A stretch of 64,000 nucleotides of DNA from Acidimicrobiia bacterium (lineage in GTDB: Bacteria; Actinomycetota; Acidimicrobiia; Spongiisociales; UBA11373). Positions 17,392-26,415 of the stretch are shown piece after piece. Within the stretch, counting starts at the first letter, position 1; each line of letters opens with the position of its first letter. The stretch is taken from contig JBBDMM010000002.1 of NCBI GenBank assembly GCA_040878325.1, positions 35,773-99,772 of the forward strand. The letters run 5' to 3'. Both the position numbers and the translations under genes were made by a program. Under the pieces are notes generated by a model. The model made no database searches. It saw only the letters and a list, made by a program, of their open reading frames with translations, and had not been told where the DNA came from.

Positions 17392-18042
17392 TCAGCCCCC
17401 GAAGAGCTCGGCCCAATGCTGCGCCACCTCGGTGTCGTAGCTATACGAGTAGCCGCAGGCCCACACGAAGCCATCCTCACCTGAGATCAGATACCGCTCA
17501 CCCACTTCGAGCTGGGTGCCTACCAGGGCGATCGACCCGTCGTCGACCAGGATCCCGGCGTCGAGAGTGATCGTGTCGCCCTCGCCGCCCTTGAACCACT
17601 TGTGGACCTCGAAGGTCGCCAGGTTCTGGGGGAAATCGATGTCACCGCTGCCGGGAATCGTCTCCACCGAGACCAGTGTGCCGTCGAAGGCCACATCCAG
17701 ACCGAGGAGGATCGCATCCTCGTACTGAATGCACATCTGGGCGCCACCGCCCAGCGCTGCGCCGACGACGACTTCCTCGGGAGTCTCGTCCTGCCCGAAC
17801 ACCGCGTAAGCGCCCACCGCCATCGCGACGACTGCCGCTGCCGATGCGGCGAAAGCGACGGGGCGCGCCCACGCTCGCTGTCTCCTGATCGGCTCCTGTT
17901 CCATCACATCCATGCTCGTAACCTCCTGGAAGAGGGCCCTTGCCTGGGCCCCACTGGTGTCGTTCGGCACCTCCAGCCGGTTGAGCGGGTCGGCGCGACG
18001 CAGTTGCTCGATGGGATCTCCCTCGAAACCTTGTCTGCTCAT
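17392..18042 (-). CDS. Putative anti-sigma factor with single membrane helix and secreted domain
   Basis: A 216-residue protein whose ATG overlaps the sigma factor stop by 4 bases, the usual arrangement for a cognate anti-sigma factor. The N-terminal 70 residues are cytoplasmic (LRRADPLNRLEVP...), followed by one membrane helix (about 78-95, PVAFAASAAAVVAMAVGAYA). The external domain has about 115 residues with cysteines in QMCIQY and FVWACGYS. Its layout (LVSVE...TFEVHKWFKG...LEVGERYLIS) recalls tissue-inhibitor-of-metalloproteinase/NTR-like folds; this is inference. The zinc-binding HxxxCxxC motif of ZAS anti-sigma factors is absent. Confidence 0.68.
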   Translation of the reverse strand: MSRQGFEGDPIEQLRRADPLNRLEVPNDTSGAQARALFQEVTSMDVMEQEPIRRQRAWARPVAFAASAAAVVAMAVGAYAVFGQDETPEEVVVGAALGGGAQMCIQYEDAILLGLDVAFDGTLVSVETIPGSGDIDFPQNLATFEVHKWFKGGEGDTITLDAGILVDDGSIALVGTQLEVGERYLISGEDGFVWACGYSYSYDTEVAQHWAELFGG

Positions 18043-18629
18043 TCCCGTGTCACCTCTCCCAACTCTGTGCCATTCACCACTCCAGGTGTGCGGATGGCAC
18101 CCTCGGATTTCACCTGATTCGGATTTCTTGTCCCGCGACGCTCCCATTCGCGGGCGAAGCGCTTCTTGGCTCGGTGCAGCCGAACCGCCGCAGTCGTGGG
18201 CGGAATGCCCAGCACCATGGCGATCTCGGGCGAGTCGAGGTCATCCCACACGTTGAGGGTGAGGATCTCCCGGTCGTCCGGCTTCAAGCGGTCGAGGGCC
18301 TCGTGGACCAGCTCGAATCCGCCATCAGATCCCGCCGACTGCTCGCAGAGCCGGTCGTGCAGGCGGTCCCGGCGATCGGCCGAGCGGTAATGGTTCGCCA
18401 GCGTGCGCCGGGCCACGCCGTAGAACCACGGGGTGGCACGCTCATCGGTCGGGATGTCATCGAGCCGGCGCCAGGCGGTGGCGAACACCTCGGCGACGAT
18501 GTCGTCACTCTCGGACATCGACCGAGTCCGCCGGGCGACATAGGCGACGATGCGCGGATAGGCGCCGTCGTATAGGGCGCGGAATCTCTCGACCCGTTCA
18601 AAGTGGGCCGCGCTGATCGTGTCGCTCAC
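18039..18629 (-). CDS. ECF-type RNA polymerase sigma factor
   Basis: A 196-residue extracytoplasmic-function sigma factor. Region 2 covers about residues 12-85 (FRALYDGAYPRIVAYVARRT...DDIVAEVFATAWRRLDDIP). Region 4 covers about 120-172 (LDRLKPDDREILTLNVWDDL and the helix-turn-helix SPEIAMVLGIPPTTAAVRLH). The GTG at 18629 has AAAGGAGG directly upstream, which fixes the start. It is coupled to the following membrane protein and diverges from a small lipoprotein gene 94 bases away, a likely target. Confidence 0.9.
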   Translation of the reverse strand: MSDTISAAHFERVERFRALYDGAYPRIVAYVARRTRSMSESDDIVAEVFATAWRRLDDIPTDERATPWFYGVARRTLANHYRSADRRDRLHDRLCEQSAGSDGGFELVHEALDRLKPDDREILTLNVWDDLDSPEIAMVLGIPPTTAAVRLHRAKKRFAREWERRGTRNPNQVKSEGAIRTPGVVNGTELGEVTRE

Positions 18630-18723
18630 CCTCCTTTGAGTGCGAAACAACGAGTTTGGTTCCCGGGATTGAGCGAGGTCACTTCCGGGTAGGGAAGGGG
18701 GAAATCTTATGGGAGGAACCGAC

Positions 18724-19062
18724 ATGAACCGCAGCCCGATACGACGCGTCCTCGCGGGACTCATTCCCCTGATTCTCGTGTTCAGCCTGAGCGCCTGTGC
18801 GGCGGAAGGCGAAGTGGACGTCACCATCGGCGACGGCGGCGACGGGGGTTCGGTGGACGCTTCTGGCTTCCTGCAGGGGATGCTCGACGGCTTCATCTCC
18901 CCGTTCACCGGAATCGCCTCGTTGTTCGACAACTCGGTCGAAGTCTTCGATGACGGCAACGGCAACGACTACACCTTCGGATTCATCCTGGGTCTGCTGA
19001 TAATCGTGTCGCTGCTCATATCCCTCCTTGGCGGAGGCCGCCGGTACTACTCGCGGAGGTAG
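18724..19062 (+). CDS. Small lipoprotein with C-terminal membrane helix
   Basis: A 112-residue protein with a type II signal peptide (positively charged MNRSPIRR, hydrophobic core, lipobox LSAC with Cys25). A short Gly/Asp-rich mature region follows, then a second hydrophobic helix near the C terminus (GFILGLLIIVSLLISLLGGG) ending in Arg residues. The ATG at 18724 was preferred over an upstream ATG at 18709 because GGGAGG lies 8 bases before it. It is divergent from the ECF sigma gene and may belong to its regulon; function unknown. Confidence 0.7.
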   Translation: MNRSPIRRVLAGLIPLILVFSLSACAAEGEVDVTIGDGGDGGSVDASGFLQGMLDGFISPFTGIASLFDNSVEVFDDGNGNDYTFGFILGLLIIVSLLISLLGGGRRYYSRR

Positions 19063-19077
19063 GCGCGCTCGAGGTGC

Positions 19078-19119
19078 AAAGGTCCACGGGAGGCCCGACA
19101 AAGCCGACCGTGGACCTTT
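19078..19119 (+). terminator. Strong hairpin after the small lipoprotein gene
   Basis: A 12-bp perfect stem, AAAGGTCCACGG (19078-19089) and CCGTGGACCTTT (19108-19119), with an 18-base loop. It begins 16 bases after the stop codon and ends in a short T run, so it is a good intrinsic terminator. It also marks the left border of the accessory region. Confidence 0.8.
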
Positions 19120-19184
19120 CGCTCCCCTCCAGACAGCCGAGGCGGCCCGCGTAAGCTCCCGGTCCGACTGCAAACGGAGGACCC

Positions 19185-19754
19185 ATGGCAAGCCGCCCGT
19201 CCTCGAACTCGATTGCCCTCGCGGGCGAGTTCGCGGTTCTATCCCAACTCGCGATCAACGGAATCGACGGCGGCCTGACACTCGGTAATACCAAGGGTGT
19301 TGACATCCTCGTGTCCGACCCAGACACGAACGACATGTACCAGCTTGAAGTGAAGACGCACTTGGTCGCCGATGGGACTGGCGCAACAGGAACTCGGGGG
19401 TACTGGGGCCACAACTTCGTGTGGTTGATGGACAGGAAGCATGAGAGCCCTGGCTCGAATTCGCTCTTCTACTGCTTTGTGCTGGCACGACGTTCAGAGC
19501 CGTTCCGGTTCTTCGTCGTTCCGTCCGACGTAACGGCGCACTATGTCCGAGGGCAGCACGCCCTTTGGCTGAGCGGCGACGAGAAGCGTAGAGACAACAC
19601 GCGGCGGCAGTTTCGCCTTGCCCTTTCGGAGTCTGGATATCCACTGCCTACACCCATCGCCGCCAGGTACGAGGACAACTGGTCGTTCAGTCGGCAGTCC
19701 TGGCTCACGGCACCGTCACCCGACGCGATGGATCCACAGATACGAACCGATTGA
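19185..19754 (+). CDS. PD-(D/E)XK nuclease-like protein in defence region
   Basis: A 189-residue protein with an arrangement typical of restriction-endonuclease-like folds. AGEFAVLSQLAINGIDGG resembles the helix with an acidic residue that starts the fold, and GVDILVSDPDTNDMYQLEVKTH supplies the D...E-x-K active-site residues (about 45-64). The middle part has FVWLMDRKH and FYCFVLARR beta strands. It converges on the type I restriction operon and looks less GC-biased than its neighbours, in keeping with transfer. The target is unknown; it could be a nuclease or a structural relative. Confidence 0.65.
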   Translation: MASRPSSNSIALAGEFAVLSQLAINGIDGGLTLGNTKGVDILVSDPDTNDMYQLEVKTHLVADGTGATGTRGYWGHNFVWLMDRKHESPGSNSLFYCFVLARRSEPFRFFVVPSDVTAHYVRGQHALWLSGDEKRRDNTRRQFRLALSESGYPLPTPIAARYEDNWSFSRQSWLTAPSPDAMDPQIRTD

Positions 19755-19849
19755 TGTTGCACCCTCACACGTAGAGCGCTACACCTCGGAAGACCATCGC
19801 GGAGACCCAAACTCACACAGAGCATGGATCGGCCGCTGGAATCGCAGAA

Positions 19850-22800
19850 CTACGCGGCCACCTTGAGGAACTCGTCGATTGTCTCGAAGAGTCGGTCCAG
19901 GTCGTCGGCGCCGAACAGAACGTCGGGGCCCTCTGGGGCGTAGGCCGTGAAGGGGGACTCGTAGATGCGGCGCTTCTCGACGAAGCCGTGTTCAGTGAGG
20001 TAGTTGATGATCAGGTTGACGAACTCGATCTGGTTTCTTGTGTACTGGGCCTCATCGAGGAAGTCCGCGAACGCACGCTTCGCGGCCGCGCGATCGAGCC
20101 CGACCAGTGACCGGATGAACAGTCCGAAGCTTCCGACTCGCTCAGCCGCCGTGGCGAACAGCTCCTCATCGCCCAGGCCCGCCTCGAGAAGGGTCCGCTG
20201 GAGTTGTGCCAGGTCTCCGGCGGCAATCGGCTCGCCGTTGCGGACCTTCACTACGGCTGGGGTGTCGAGGTGTTCCTTCAGATAGTGCTGCACCTTCTTC
20301 TCGAATTGGGCGAATCCGCTGCCACCGGCACCGCCTCCAGCTCCGAATATGGCAACCTCGTCGCCCTCACCGATCGCGTCGTCGAAGTCGGAGTACACGA
20401 CGTTCTTGCGTGCCTTCTCGATCAGCGGGACCAGAAGTCGAAGCCGCTTCCTGACTTCTTCGAGCATCGGGTAGGTGGCATCTACCCACCACTCGTCCTC
20501 CTGCACCGCAAGGATCAACTCCAAGTGCTCGGCGATCACCGGGATCGCCTGCTGGTCTTCGAGCAGCCCTGCGATGCGCATGACCATGCCCCTCTGGCGC
20601 TCGAATGGATCGCCTCGAAGGAGCCTGAGCTGCGCGTTGAGGACCAAGACGTCGAACCGCTTGGCGTCTTCGTGCTCGGGGTCGAGCTGGTCGGGAAGAT
20701 CGGCGAGCGAGTCCGCCAGCGAGGCAAGATCCTCCACCGACATGGTCTCCCATGCGTCGGATTCGCGGAACCGTTCGACGAGTTCGAGGTGTGGTCGCAC
20801 CAGAAAGTTGTCCGGGTTCATCGACGCGATCTTGTCGCGGAGCACCTTCGCCAACACAGATCGCTCGTCGTCGTGGACTCCAAGCGCGTCCAGCGCCTGG
20901 ATCAGCTCGAGTCGGGTCTTGAAGATCTGCACACTGAGAGGCAACCCGACAGCGGTCTCCGCGGACCCCAGTGGATGGCTGAAGTACTCGAGGTTCTGGC
21001 AAAAGTCGAAAATGCTGAAGGCGGTCTTGTGCTGGCCCGGGCCGAACAGATCGGGGCACAACCGCGTTCCGCGACCGATCATCTGCCAGAACTTCGTCTT
21101 TGATCTGACCTGTTTGAAGAACACGAGGTTCACGCACTCAGGTACGTCGATCCCGGTGTCGAGCATGTCCACCGAGATCGCGATATGTGGTGACTTCTCC
21201 TTGATCGAGAAGTCGTCGATCAGGCTCTGCGCGTACTTGGTGCTGTGCGTCACAACCCGGGCGAAGTTGCCGTTGTCGAGTGCCGGGAAGTGGGTGATGA
21301 ACCGCTCGTAGATGAACTCCGCGTGTTTCTGGTTCTTTGCAAAGATGATGGTCTTGCCAAGCCGATCGCCCCCGGCAACCTTGAGACCGAAGGTCATCAG
21401 GTGTTTGAGCACCTTGTCGACGGTGTCCTTGTTGAACAGCCACTTGTTGAGTTGGGCGGCCCCCACTTCGCCGGGGGGGTCAAGCACGTTACCGTCCTCG
21501 TCTTCGCCCCAGTCCAACTCGTCCCACTCGTCCTTCTCGTCCTCGGAGAGATCGTCGTACTTGATTCCCGACCGCACGAACTTCAGCGGTACCGACACCG
21601 CCTGAGGCGGAACCAGGAATCCATCATCGATCGCCTGTTCCAGTGAGTACACATCGGTGGGGACGCCTGTCTCGAGGTCGAACAGGTCGTAAGTGTTCTT
21701 GCTGACCTCGTCCTTCGGGGTGGCGGTGAGGCCGACGAGCAGAGAATCGAAGTAATCGAAAATACCCTTGTACTTGCGGTACACCGACCGGTGGGCCTCG
21801 TCGATGATCACCAGATCGAAGTGGCCGACCCCGAAACGGCGGGTGCCGTCGGGCTTGTACTCGTCGATCTTCCCGATCATCGTCTGATACGTCGAGACGT
21901 AGATCCGCCCGTCCTGGTCCCCCTCGGTGACCAGATTGACAGCGGACGAGTGGGGCAACTGGGTCTTGAAGACGTTGACGGTCTGGTTGACCAGGGCTGT
22001 GCGGTCGGCGAGAAACAGCACACGCTTCACCCAGTTGGCACGCATCAGTAGGTCGGCCAACGCAATCACATTGCGTGTCTTGCCGGCACCAGTGGCCATG
22101 ACGATCAGTGCCTTGCGCTGCCGATCATTTTCGAAGTGCTCTGCCACTGCCCGAACAGCACGGCGGTGGTAGTACCGCTCCACGATCTTGCCGTCGATCT
22201 CCACCTCCGCGAGCGGGATTCGAGATTTGCGGCGTTGCACCAGCAGGGCCAACTCGTCCTTGGTGTAGAAGCCCTGGACCGGCCGTGGTGGGTAGTAGGT
22301 GTCGTCCCACAGCCAGTGGTCATATCCGTTGGAGTAGAAGATCACCGGGCGCTGGCCCGTGGTCGCCTCAAGACAGTCGGCATAGAGCTTGGCCTGTTGC
22401 TGGCCAGTTTGCGGGCTCACCAAGGTTTTCTTCGCCTCGATCAGCGCAAGCGGCAAACCGTCATCACCCCACAGGACGTAGTCGACGTAGCCGATGCCCG
22501 AAGCCGACGGCATGCCGTGCACCTCGAACTCGCGGTCCCGCGCATCGGTGAGGCCCCATCCGGCCTCTGTTAACAGGGCATCGATCTTGAAGCGCCGGGT
22601 CTCCGCCTCCGACCAATCGAACTCCTCCGCAGGAATCGCAGCCGCGGCCTTCTTTGCAGCAGCAATCTGGGCGATCAGTGCCGCTCGCTCAGCTTCGAGA
22701 TCCTCAATGGTGCGACCTGCCTCAGCCAGACGCAGCCTTGCCTCCTCAGCGTCGGCTGCCTCGGCCTCCAGCCGTTCTTCGAGCTCCTGACGCTCCTTCA

Positions 22801-23257
22801 ACGATGCGGAGTGGCCGACCTCCTCAGGCTTCAGGAGATTGGGGTCGAACCGAAGACCGTGGTCCGGCTTCTGAGCACGGCCGTAGGTGAACGCCAACCA
22901 GAAACAGAACTGGAAAAGCGCCGACACCACCTCGACCGCTTCAAGACTCGTCGGCGGCTTTGACTCATGGACCGCCCGATTCCCGGCGCGCTGAATCTTC
23001 TTCGCCACACGGAACACATGACCATCGGCGAGCGCCTTGAATGCTGGCTCGTTCACGTACGCGTTCAGGGCAGCCTCGTACGGCTGCGGCAGCTGCCCAT
23101 CATGCGCGTACACCCACTTGACGCCCGACTCCAACGCCCGCCGCGCATGGATCGCCGCCGCCCCCGGATCAGACAGCGCATATCGCTCCGCCTTCTCGGC
23201 TGCCTCAAAGGCAGAAGGGAACTCAGCCCGAAGAAACGAGAACTGCGACTCGCTCAC
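19850..23257 (-). CDS. hsdR: Type I restriction enzyme, R subunit (HsdR)
   Basis: The 1135-residue motor and nuclease subunit of a type I restriction system, which translocates and cuts unmodified DNA. Residues 1-130 match the DUF4145 domain found at the N terminus of many HsdR proteins. A coiled coil (about 165-215) follows. The nuclease core has GIGYVDYVLWGDDGLPLALI then EAKK (about 272). The SF2 helicase has Walker A ATGAGKT (about 387-393), a DEAH box (about 486) and TATPKDE, and a C-terminal EcoEI-type domain completes the chain. The gene overlaps hsdS by 4 bases. No interruption is visible, so it appears functional. Confidence 0.93.
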   Translation of the reverse strand: MSESQFSFLRAEFPSAFEAAEKAERYALSDPGAAAIHARRALESGVKWVYAHDGQLPQPYEAALNAYVNEPAFKALADGHVFRVAKKIQRAGNRAVHESKPPTSLEAVEVVSALFQFCFWLAFTYGRAQKPDHGLRFDPNLLKPEEVGHSASLKERQELEERLEAEAADAEEARLRLAEAGRTIEDLEAERAALIAQIAAAKKAAAAIPAEEFDWSEAETRRFKIDALLTEAGWGLTDARDREFEVHGMPSASGIGYVDYVLWGDDGLPLALIEAKKTLVSPQTGQQQAKLYADCLEATTGQRPVIFYSNGYDHWLWDDTYYPPRPVQGFYTKDELALLVQRRKSRIPLAEVEIDGKIVERYYHRRAVRAVAEHFENDRQRKALIVMATGAGKTRNVIALADLLMRANWVKRVLFLADRTALVNQTVNVFKTQLPHSSAVNLVTEGDQDGRIYVSTYQTMIGKIDEYKPDGTRRFGVGHFDLVIIDEAHRSVYRKYKGIFDYFDSLLVGLTATPKDEVSKNTYDLFDLETGVPTDVYSLEQAIDDGFLVPPQAVSVPLKFVRSGIKYDDLSEDEKDEWDELDWGEDEDGNVLDPPGEVGAAQLNKWLFNKDTVDKVLKHLMTFGLKVAGGDRLGKTIIFAKNQKHAEFIYERFITHFPALDNGNFARVVTHSTKYAQSLIDDFSIKEKSPHIAISVDMLDTGIDVPECVNLVFFKQVRSKTKFWQMIGRGTRLCPDLFGPGQHKTAFSIFDFCQNLEYFSHPLGSAETAVGLPLSVQIFKTRLELIQALDALGVHDDERSVLAKVLRDKIASMNPDNFLVRPHLELVERFRESDAWETMSVEDLASLADSLADLPDQLDPEHEDAKRFDVLVLNAQLRLLRGDPFERQRGMVMRIAGLLEDQQAIPVIAEHLELILAVQEDEWWVDATYPMLEEVRKRLRLLVPLIEKARKNVVYSDFDDAIGEGDEVAIFGAGGGAGGSGFAQFEKKVQHYLKEHLDTPAVVKVRNGEPIAAGDLAQLQRTLLEAGLGDEELFATAAERVGSFGLFIRSLVGLDRAAAKRAFADFLDEAQYTRNQIEFVNLIINYLTEHGFVEKRRIYESPFTAYAPEGPDVLFGADDLDRLFETIDEFLKVAA

Positions 23258-24429
23258 AACTCGCCTCGGAAAGCTCGCTGCTGGAGGGAGGCGAACAGGG
23301 TGTCGAGCCGAGACTCCGAATCACGCAGCTCTGCCACCCGCCGATCGACCGAGCTCTTCGATCCGGCGAAGGACCCTTGCAGTGAAAGCGGAGGCACCGG
23401 AATCTCAGCCCTGCCGATAATGCCCATGTTGAGACCCGGCATCACAGCGCCCCGCGTCGCTCCTAGCTGGCGGCGGACGTCGGGGTGGATGCTCAAGCAA
23501 CCCCAAAGGTAATCAGGAAGGCACCGACCCTGGTCGAGGGTTATGCAACATAGGTGCTTCGTATTGATGGCAGTCGGTATGCCGTCAGGTACAACGGCAA
23601 CTCTCCCGCACGTCGCCATGATGGTCACGAGTACGTCGCCCGGGAACACGGTGTACCGCTTCAGATTCTCGTACTTCTCGTGAGAGATGTAGCGTCGCTC
23701 TCCCCACGCGAATCGGTTCTGGACGGCGTTGTCGATGCCAAGGACGGCAACGCCGGCGTCCGTGAACTCCGAGTGGAGAAGCTGGCTGCCGAATGGACCG
23801 GTCCGAATCGATCCCTTCGTCGGAGCGGCCAGCTCGTCGATGGTGGAGACAGTCCACTCACTCGTGCCGGCCTTGACGAACATGTCGATGAAGATGGCCT
23901 CGGTGAGGGTGTCGAGCTTGGCGATGGCTTGGCGGCGCTTGGCTCGGAGCGCATCTGCCGCGTCCAACACCGCCGCAATCCGCCGCTGCTCCTCAATCGG
24001 CGGCAGCGGGATCTCAAGCTCGGCCAGGCCCCCGTTGGTTATTGCAGGCTGTATGGCCCCGGTGCATAGACGGTCCTTCGCAGTTTGAAACTCGCAACTC
24101 AACAGGTAGTTGCGCAAGTACGCGGGCTCCAAGTGACCCGCCCGCGCTCGCAAGATGACGAATCCCGTGGAGAGGATGAGCAACTCGTCGCTCGCACTGA
24201 ACTCTCGGACCTTCGTTGTGCCGCGCATCCGCGCCAGACAGACGTCGCCAGCTCGGACTTGTAAGTTTGCCCGACTCGGTCGCTGGTCATAGGTGACTGA
24301 AGCGGACTCCAGGCGTCCGTCATCGTGAAGGTCTCCGGTGGCAACGTACGGACGGGTACCTTGAAAAGGCTGCACCCGATCAGGCGCCAGATCAGCAACA
24401 TCCAGAAGTGGCACCTTCAGGTGGGTCAT
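23254..24429 (-). CDS. hsdS: Type I restriction enzyme, specificity subunit (HsdS)
   Basis: The 391-residue DNA-recognition subunit. It has the expected two half-repeats: a first target-recognition domain, then the conserved helix IPLPPIEEQRRIAAVLDAADALRAKRRQ split over two stretches (about 138-165), a second target-recognition domain, and a closing PVPPLSLQ...SSVDRRVAELRDSESRLDTLFASLQQRAF. The central helix sets the spacing between the two half-sites of the recognised sequence. Start and stop overlap the neighbours by 4 bases each. The recognition sequence cannot be read from the protein alone. Confidence 0.92.
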   Translation of the reverse strand: MTHLKVPLLDVADLAPDRVQPFQGTRPYVATGDLHDDGRLESASVTYDQRPSRANLQVRAGDVCLARMRGTTKVREFSASDELLILSTGFVILRARAGHLEPAYLRNYLLSCEFQTAKDRLCTGAIQPAITNGGLAELEIPLPPIEEQRRIAAVLDAADALRAKRRQAIAKLDTLTEAIFIDMFVKAGTSEWTVSTIDELAAPTKGSIRTGPFGSQLLHSEFTDAGVAVLGIDNAVQNRFAWGERRYISHEKYENLKRYTVFPGDVLVTIMATCGRVAVVPDGIPTAINTKHLCCITLDQGRCLPDYLWGCLSIHPDVRRQLGATRGAVMPGLNMGIIGRAEIPVPPLSLQGSFAGSKSSVDRRVAELRDSESRLDTLFASLQQRAFRGEL

Positions 24430-25982
24430 CCGAGCATCGCCCTGAGCTCGTCAAGTCCCTCTTTGATGTCCCCTTCCAGCGCGGCCAAGTCATCGAGGAT
24501 CTCTACCGGCGCCGGATAGTCGATCCCGTCGTACACGATCTCCTTGTAGCGGTTGATGCTCAGGTCGTAGTCGTTGGCCACGATGTCGGTCTTGGGGACG
24601 CAGAATGACTGGTCGGTGCGTGCCCGGGCGCGTTCCGACTCGTCGCGGTCAAACCATCGGGCGAGGGCATCGGGAAGGTTGTTGCGGGCGTGCTCGTCCT
24701 TGGTCAGCGGCACGTCGGGTACGGCGCCGAGCTTGCCTTCCGGGAGCAGCGGGGTGCGCTTGTCGTCAAGGCTGTATCCGTCGGCTTGGAGGTCGTAGAA
24801 CCACACATGGTCGGTGCCGCCTGAGTCGGTCTTGGTGAACAACAGGATGGCGGTGGAGACCCCGGCATACGGCTTGAACACGCCCGATGGAAGCGAAACG
24901 ATGCCGTCGAGTTTCTGGTCCTCGACCAGGATGCGACGCAGCTCCTTGTGGGCCTTGGTCGAGCCGAAGAGCACGCCGTCGGGGACGATGATCGCTGCCC
25001 GTCCGCCCGGCTTGAGGAGGCGCAGGCACAGCGCCAGAAACAGCAGCTCGGTCTTCTTGGTCTTAACCACCTGGAGCAGATCCTTGGCAGTGCTCTCGTA
25101 GTCGAGCGACCCGGCAAAAGGTGGGTTAGCCAATACCAGCGAATACGCCTCGATATCGCCGGCGTGATCCTCGGCCAGGGAGTCCCGATACTCGACCTTC
25201 GGGTTCTGGACGCCGTGGAGTTGCATGTTCATCGACCCGATTCGCAGCATCGTGTTGTCGAAGTCGTACCCGTGGAACATCCCGTTGTGAAAGTGCTTCG
25301 ACTTCTCGGGATCGGTCAGGGCAGACGGGTCAGTGCGCTCGATGTATTCACGCGCTGCGACCAGGAACCCACAGGTGCCACACGCTGGGTCGCAGATCGA
25401 ATCGGTAACAGTCGGCGCCGTCATCTCCACCATCAATCGGATGATGTGACGGGGCGTACGGAACTGCCCGTTCTGTCCGGCTGAGGCGATCTTGGACAGC
25501 ATGTACTCGTAGACATCGCCCTTGGTGTCGCGGTCTGCCATGGGGACCGCATCGAGCCCGTCGACTGCCTTTTGGAGCAGGGCCGGAGTGGGAATGGTCA
25601 GGCGAGCTCCGGCCATGTGCCGGGCATGCGAGCTGTTGGCAGCCCGGGCCTGCAGGAATGGGAACACATACTTGTCTACGAGTTGGTACAGATCCTGGGG
25701 GTTGCCGAGATCCTTGAAGCGAGACCAGCGCAGATCGGAGTAGGGGCGGCCCTCTGCCATCCCGTCGGGCTTGAACTCCTTACCCTCAGGAAAGATCACA
25801 TCATCGAGAGGCTCGCCAGTCCGGTTGGCCTTGTTCTCAGCCAAGGTCTGCCGCTCGTCGAGACCTTTGATGAAGAGTAGGTAGGTGAGTTGTTCCATCA
25901 CCTCGAGGGGGTTGGAGATGCCCCCCGACCAGAAGTCGTTCCAGACGGCGTCGATCTTCTGCTTCAGATCCCCCGTGATCAC
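24426..25982 (-). CDS. hsdM: Type I restriction enzyme, methyltransferase subunit (HsdM)
   Basis: A 518-residue adenine-N6 methyltransferase, the first gene of the operon. The HsdM N-terminal helical domain (LKQKIDAVWNDFWSGG) is followed by the SAM-binding motif DPACGTCGFL (about 194-203) and the catalytic NPPF motif (about 284-287). It pairs with HsdS to methylate, and with HsdR to restrict. The start is a GTG at 25982. Gene order M-S-R with 4-bp overlaps implies one transcript from a promoter in the 433-base region upstream. Confidence 0.93.
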   Translation of the reverse strand: MITGDLKQKIDAVWNDFWSGGISNPLEVMEQLTYLLFIKGLDERQTLAENKANRTGEPLDDVIFPEGKEFKPDGMAEGRPYSDLRWSRFKDLGNPQDLYQLVDKYVFPFLQARAANSSHARHMAGARLTIPTPALLQKAVDGLDAVPMADRDTKGDVYEYMLSKIASAGQNGQFRTPRHIIRLMVEMTAPTVTDSICDPACGTCGFLVAAREYIERTDPSALTDPEKSKHFHNGMFHGYDFDNTMLRIGSMNMQLHGVQNPKVEYRDSLAEDHAGDIEAYSLVLANPPFAGSLDYESTAKDLLQVVKTKKTELLFLALCLRLLKPGGRAAIIVPDGVLFGSTKAHKELRRILVEDQKLDGIVSLPSGVFKPYAGVSTAILLFTKTDSGGTDHVWFYDLQADGYSLDDKRTPLLPEGKLGAVPDVPLTKDEHARNNLPDALARWFDRDESERARARTDQSFCVPKTDIVANDYDLSINRYKEIVYDGIDYPAPVEILDDLAALEGDIKEGLDELRAMLG

Positions 25983-26167
25983 GTCGTCGCCTCCTCCGCC
26001 CCGGCATTGCCTCTGCCTCTACATCGCGCCAACACCAAATCACGCCGTCTTGAGGCTGGCCACCTGGCTCGAAAACTCCGGGTGCCGGCGACGCCAATCG
26101 TGCATTATGACCGTGCCGAGAGCCCTCCATCGGCCCGCACTACCCTCAGCCTCGGCACCGGAACGCG

Positions 26168-26203
26168 TTTCCCGCCAACGAACGCGCGCACCCGCCCTCG
26201 TAG
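26168..26203 (+). repeat. Partial duplicate of the tRNA-Arg 5' flank and first 10 bases
   Basis: This 36-base stretch matches 27913-27948 at 31 of 36 positions. The last 15 bases (CACCCGCCCTCGTAG) are identical and include the first 10 bases of tRNA-Arg(CCT). The two copies form direct repeats about 1.7 kb apart, bracketing the AAA ATPase gene. Confidence 0.6.
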
Positions 26204-26362
26204 GGACGGGCGCGAAACCCGGGATGCGTTGACCGCCTAGCGGCGTGGTCGGGGTCCGGAACGTGGTTCGGCGATTTTCGGAACGCTCAGCACGAGCGCC
26301 AGGGCACAGCCAGCCCCTCAGCTCACATGTGGGAAGGTCGACAGACAAGGCCTCGGACATGG

Positions 26363-26394
26363 CATGCACGGCACTCCTGAGACTGCCGTGCATG
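26363..26394 (-). terminator. Hairpin after the AAA ATPase gene
   Basis: A perfect 11-bp inverted repeat (CATGCACGGCA / TGCCGTGCATG) with a 10-base loop, 22 bases beyond the ATPase stop codon. No T-run follows. Confidence 0.65.
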
Positions 26395-26415
26395 TGGATC
26401 TCCGCCCACGAACGG

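Larger units (their letters stand above)
25983..26415. other. 433-base intergenic region upstream of hsdM
   Basis: No convincing gene. It holds the presumed hsdM promoter near its left end, a degenerate copy of the tRNA-Arg upstream flank and first 10 tRNA bases (26168-26203), and the hairpin that ends the ATPase gene (26363-26394). A 146-residue frame on the minus strand here is Arg-rich, lacks a ribosome-binding site and overlaps the neighbouring ATPase gene; I do not accept it. Confidence 0.6.

Noticed and set aside
18724-19062. Possible transposon or IS element near the defence region
   Set aside because: No transposase, integrase or terminal inverted repeats were found anywhere between 18.6 and 29.2 kb.
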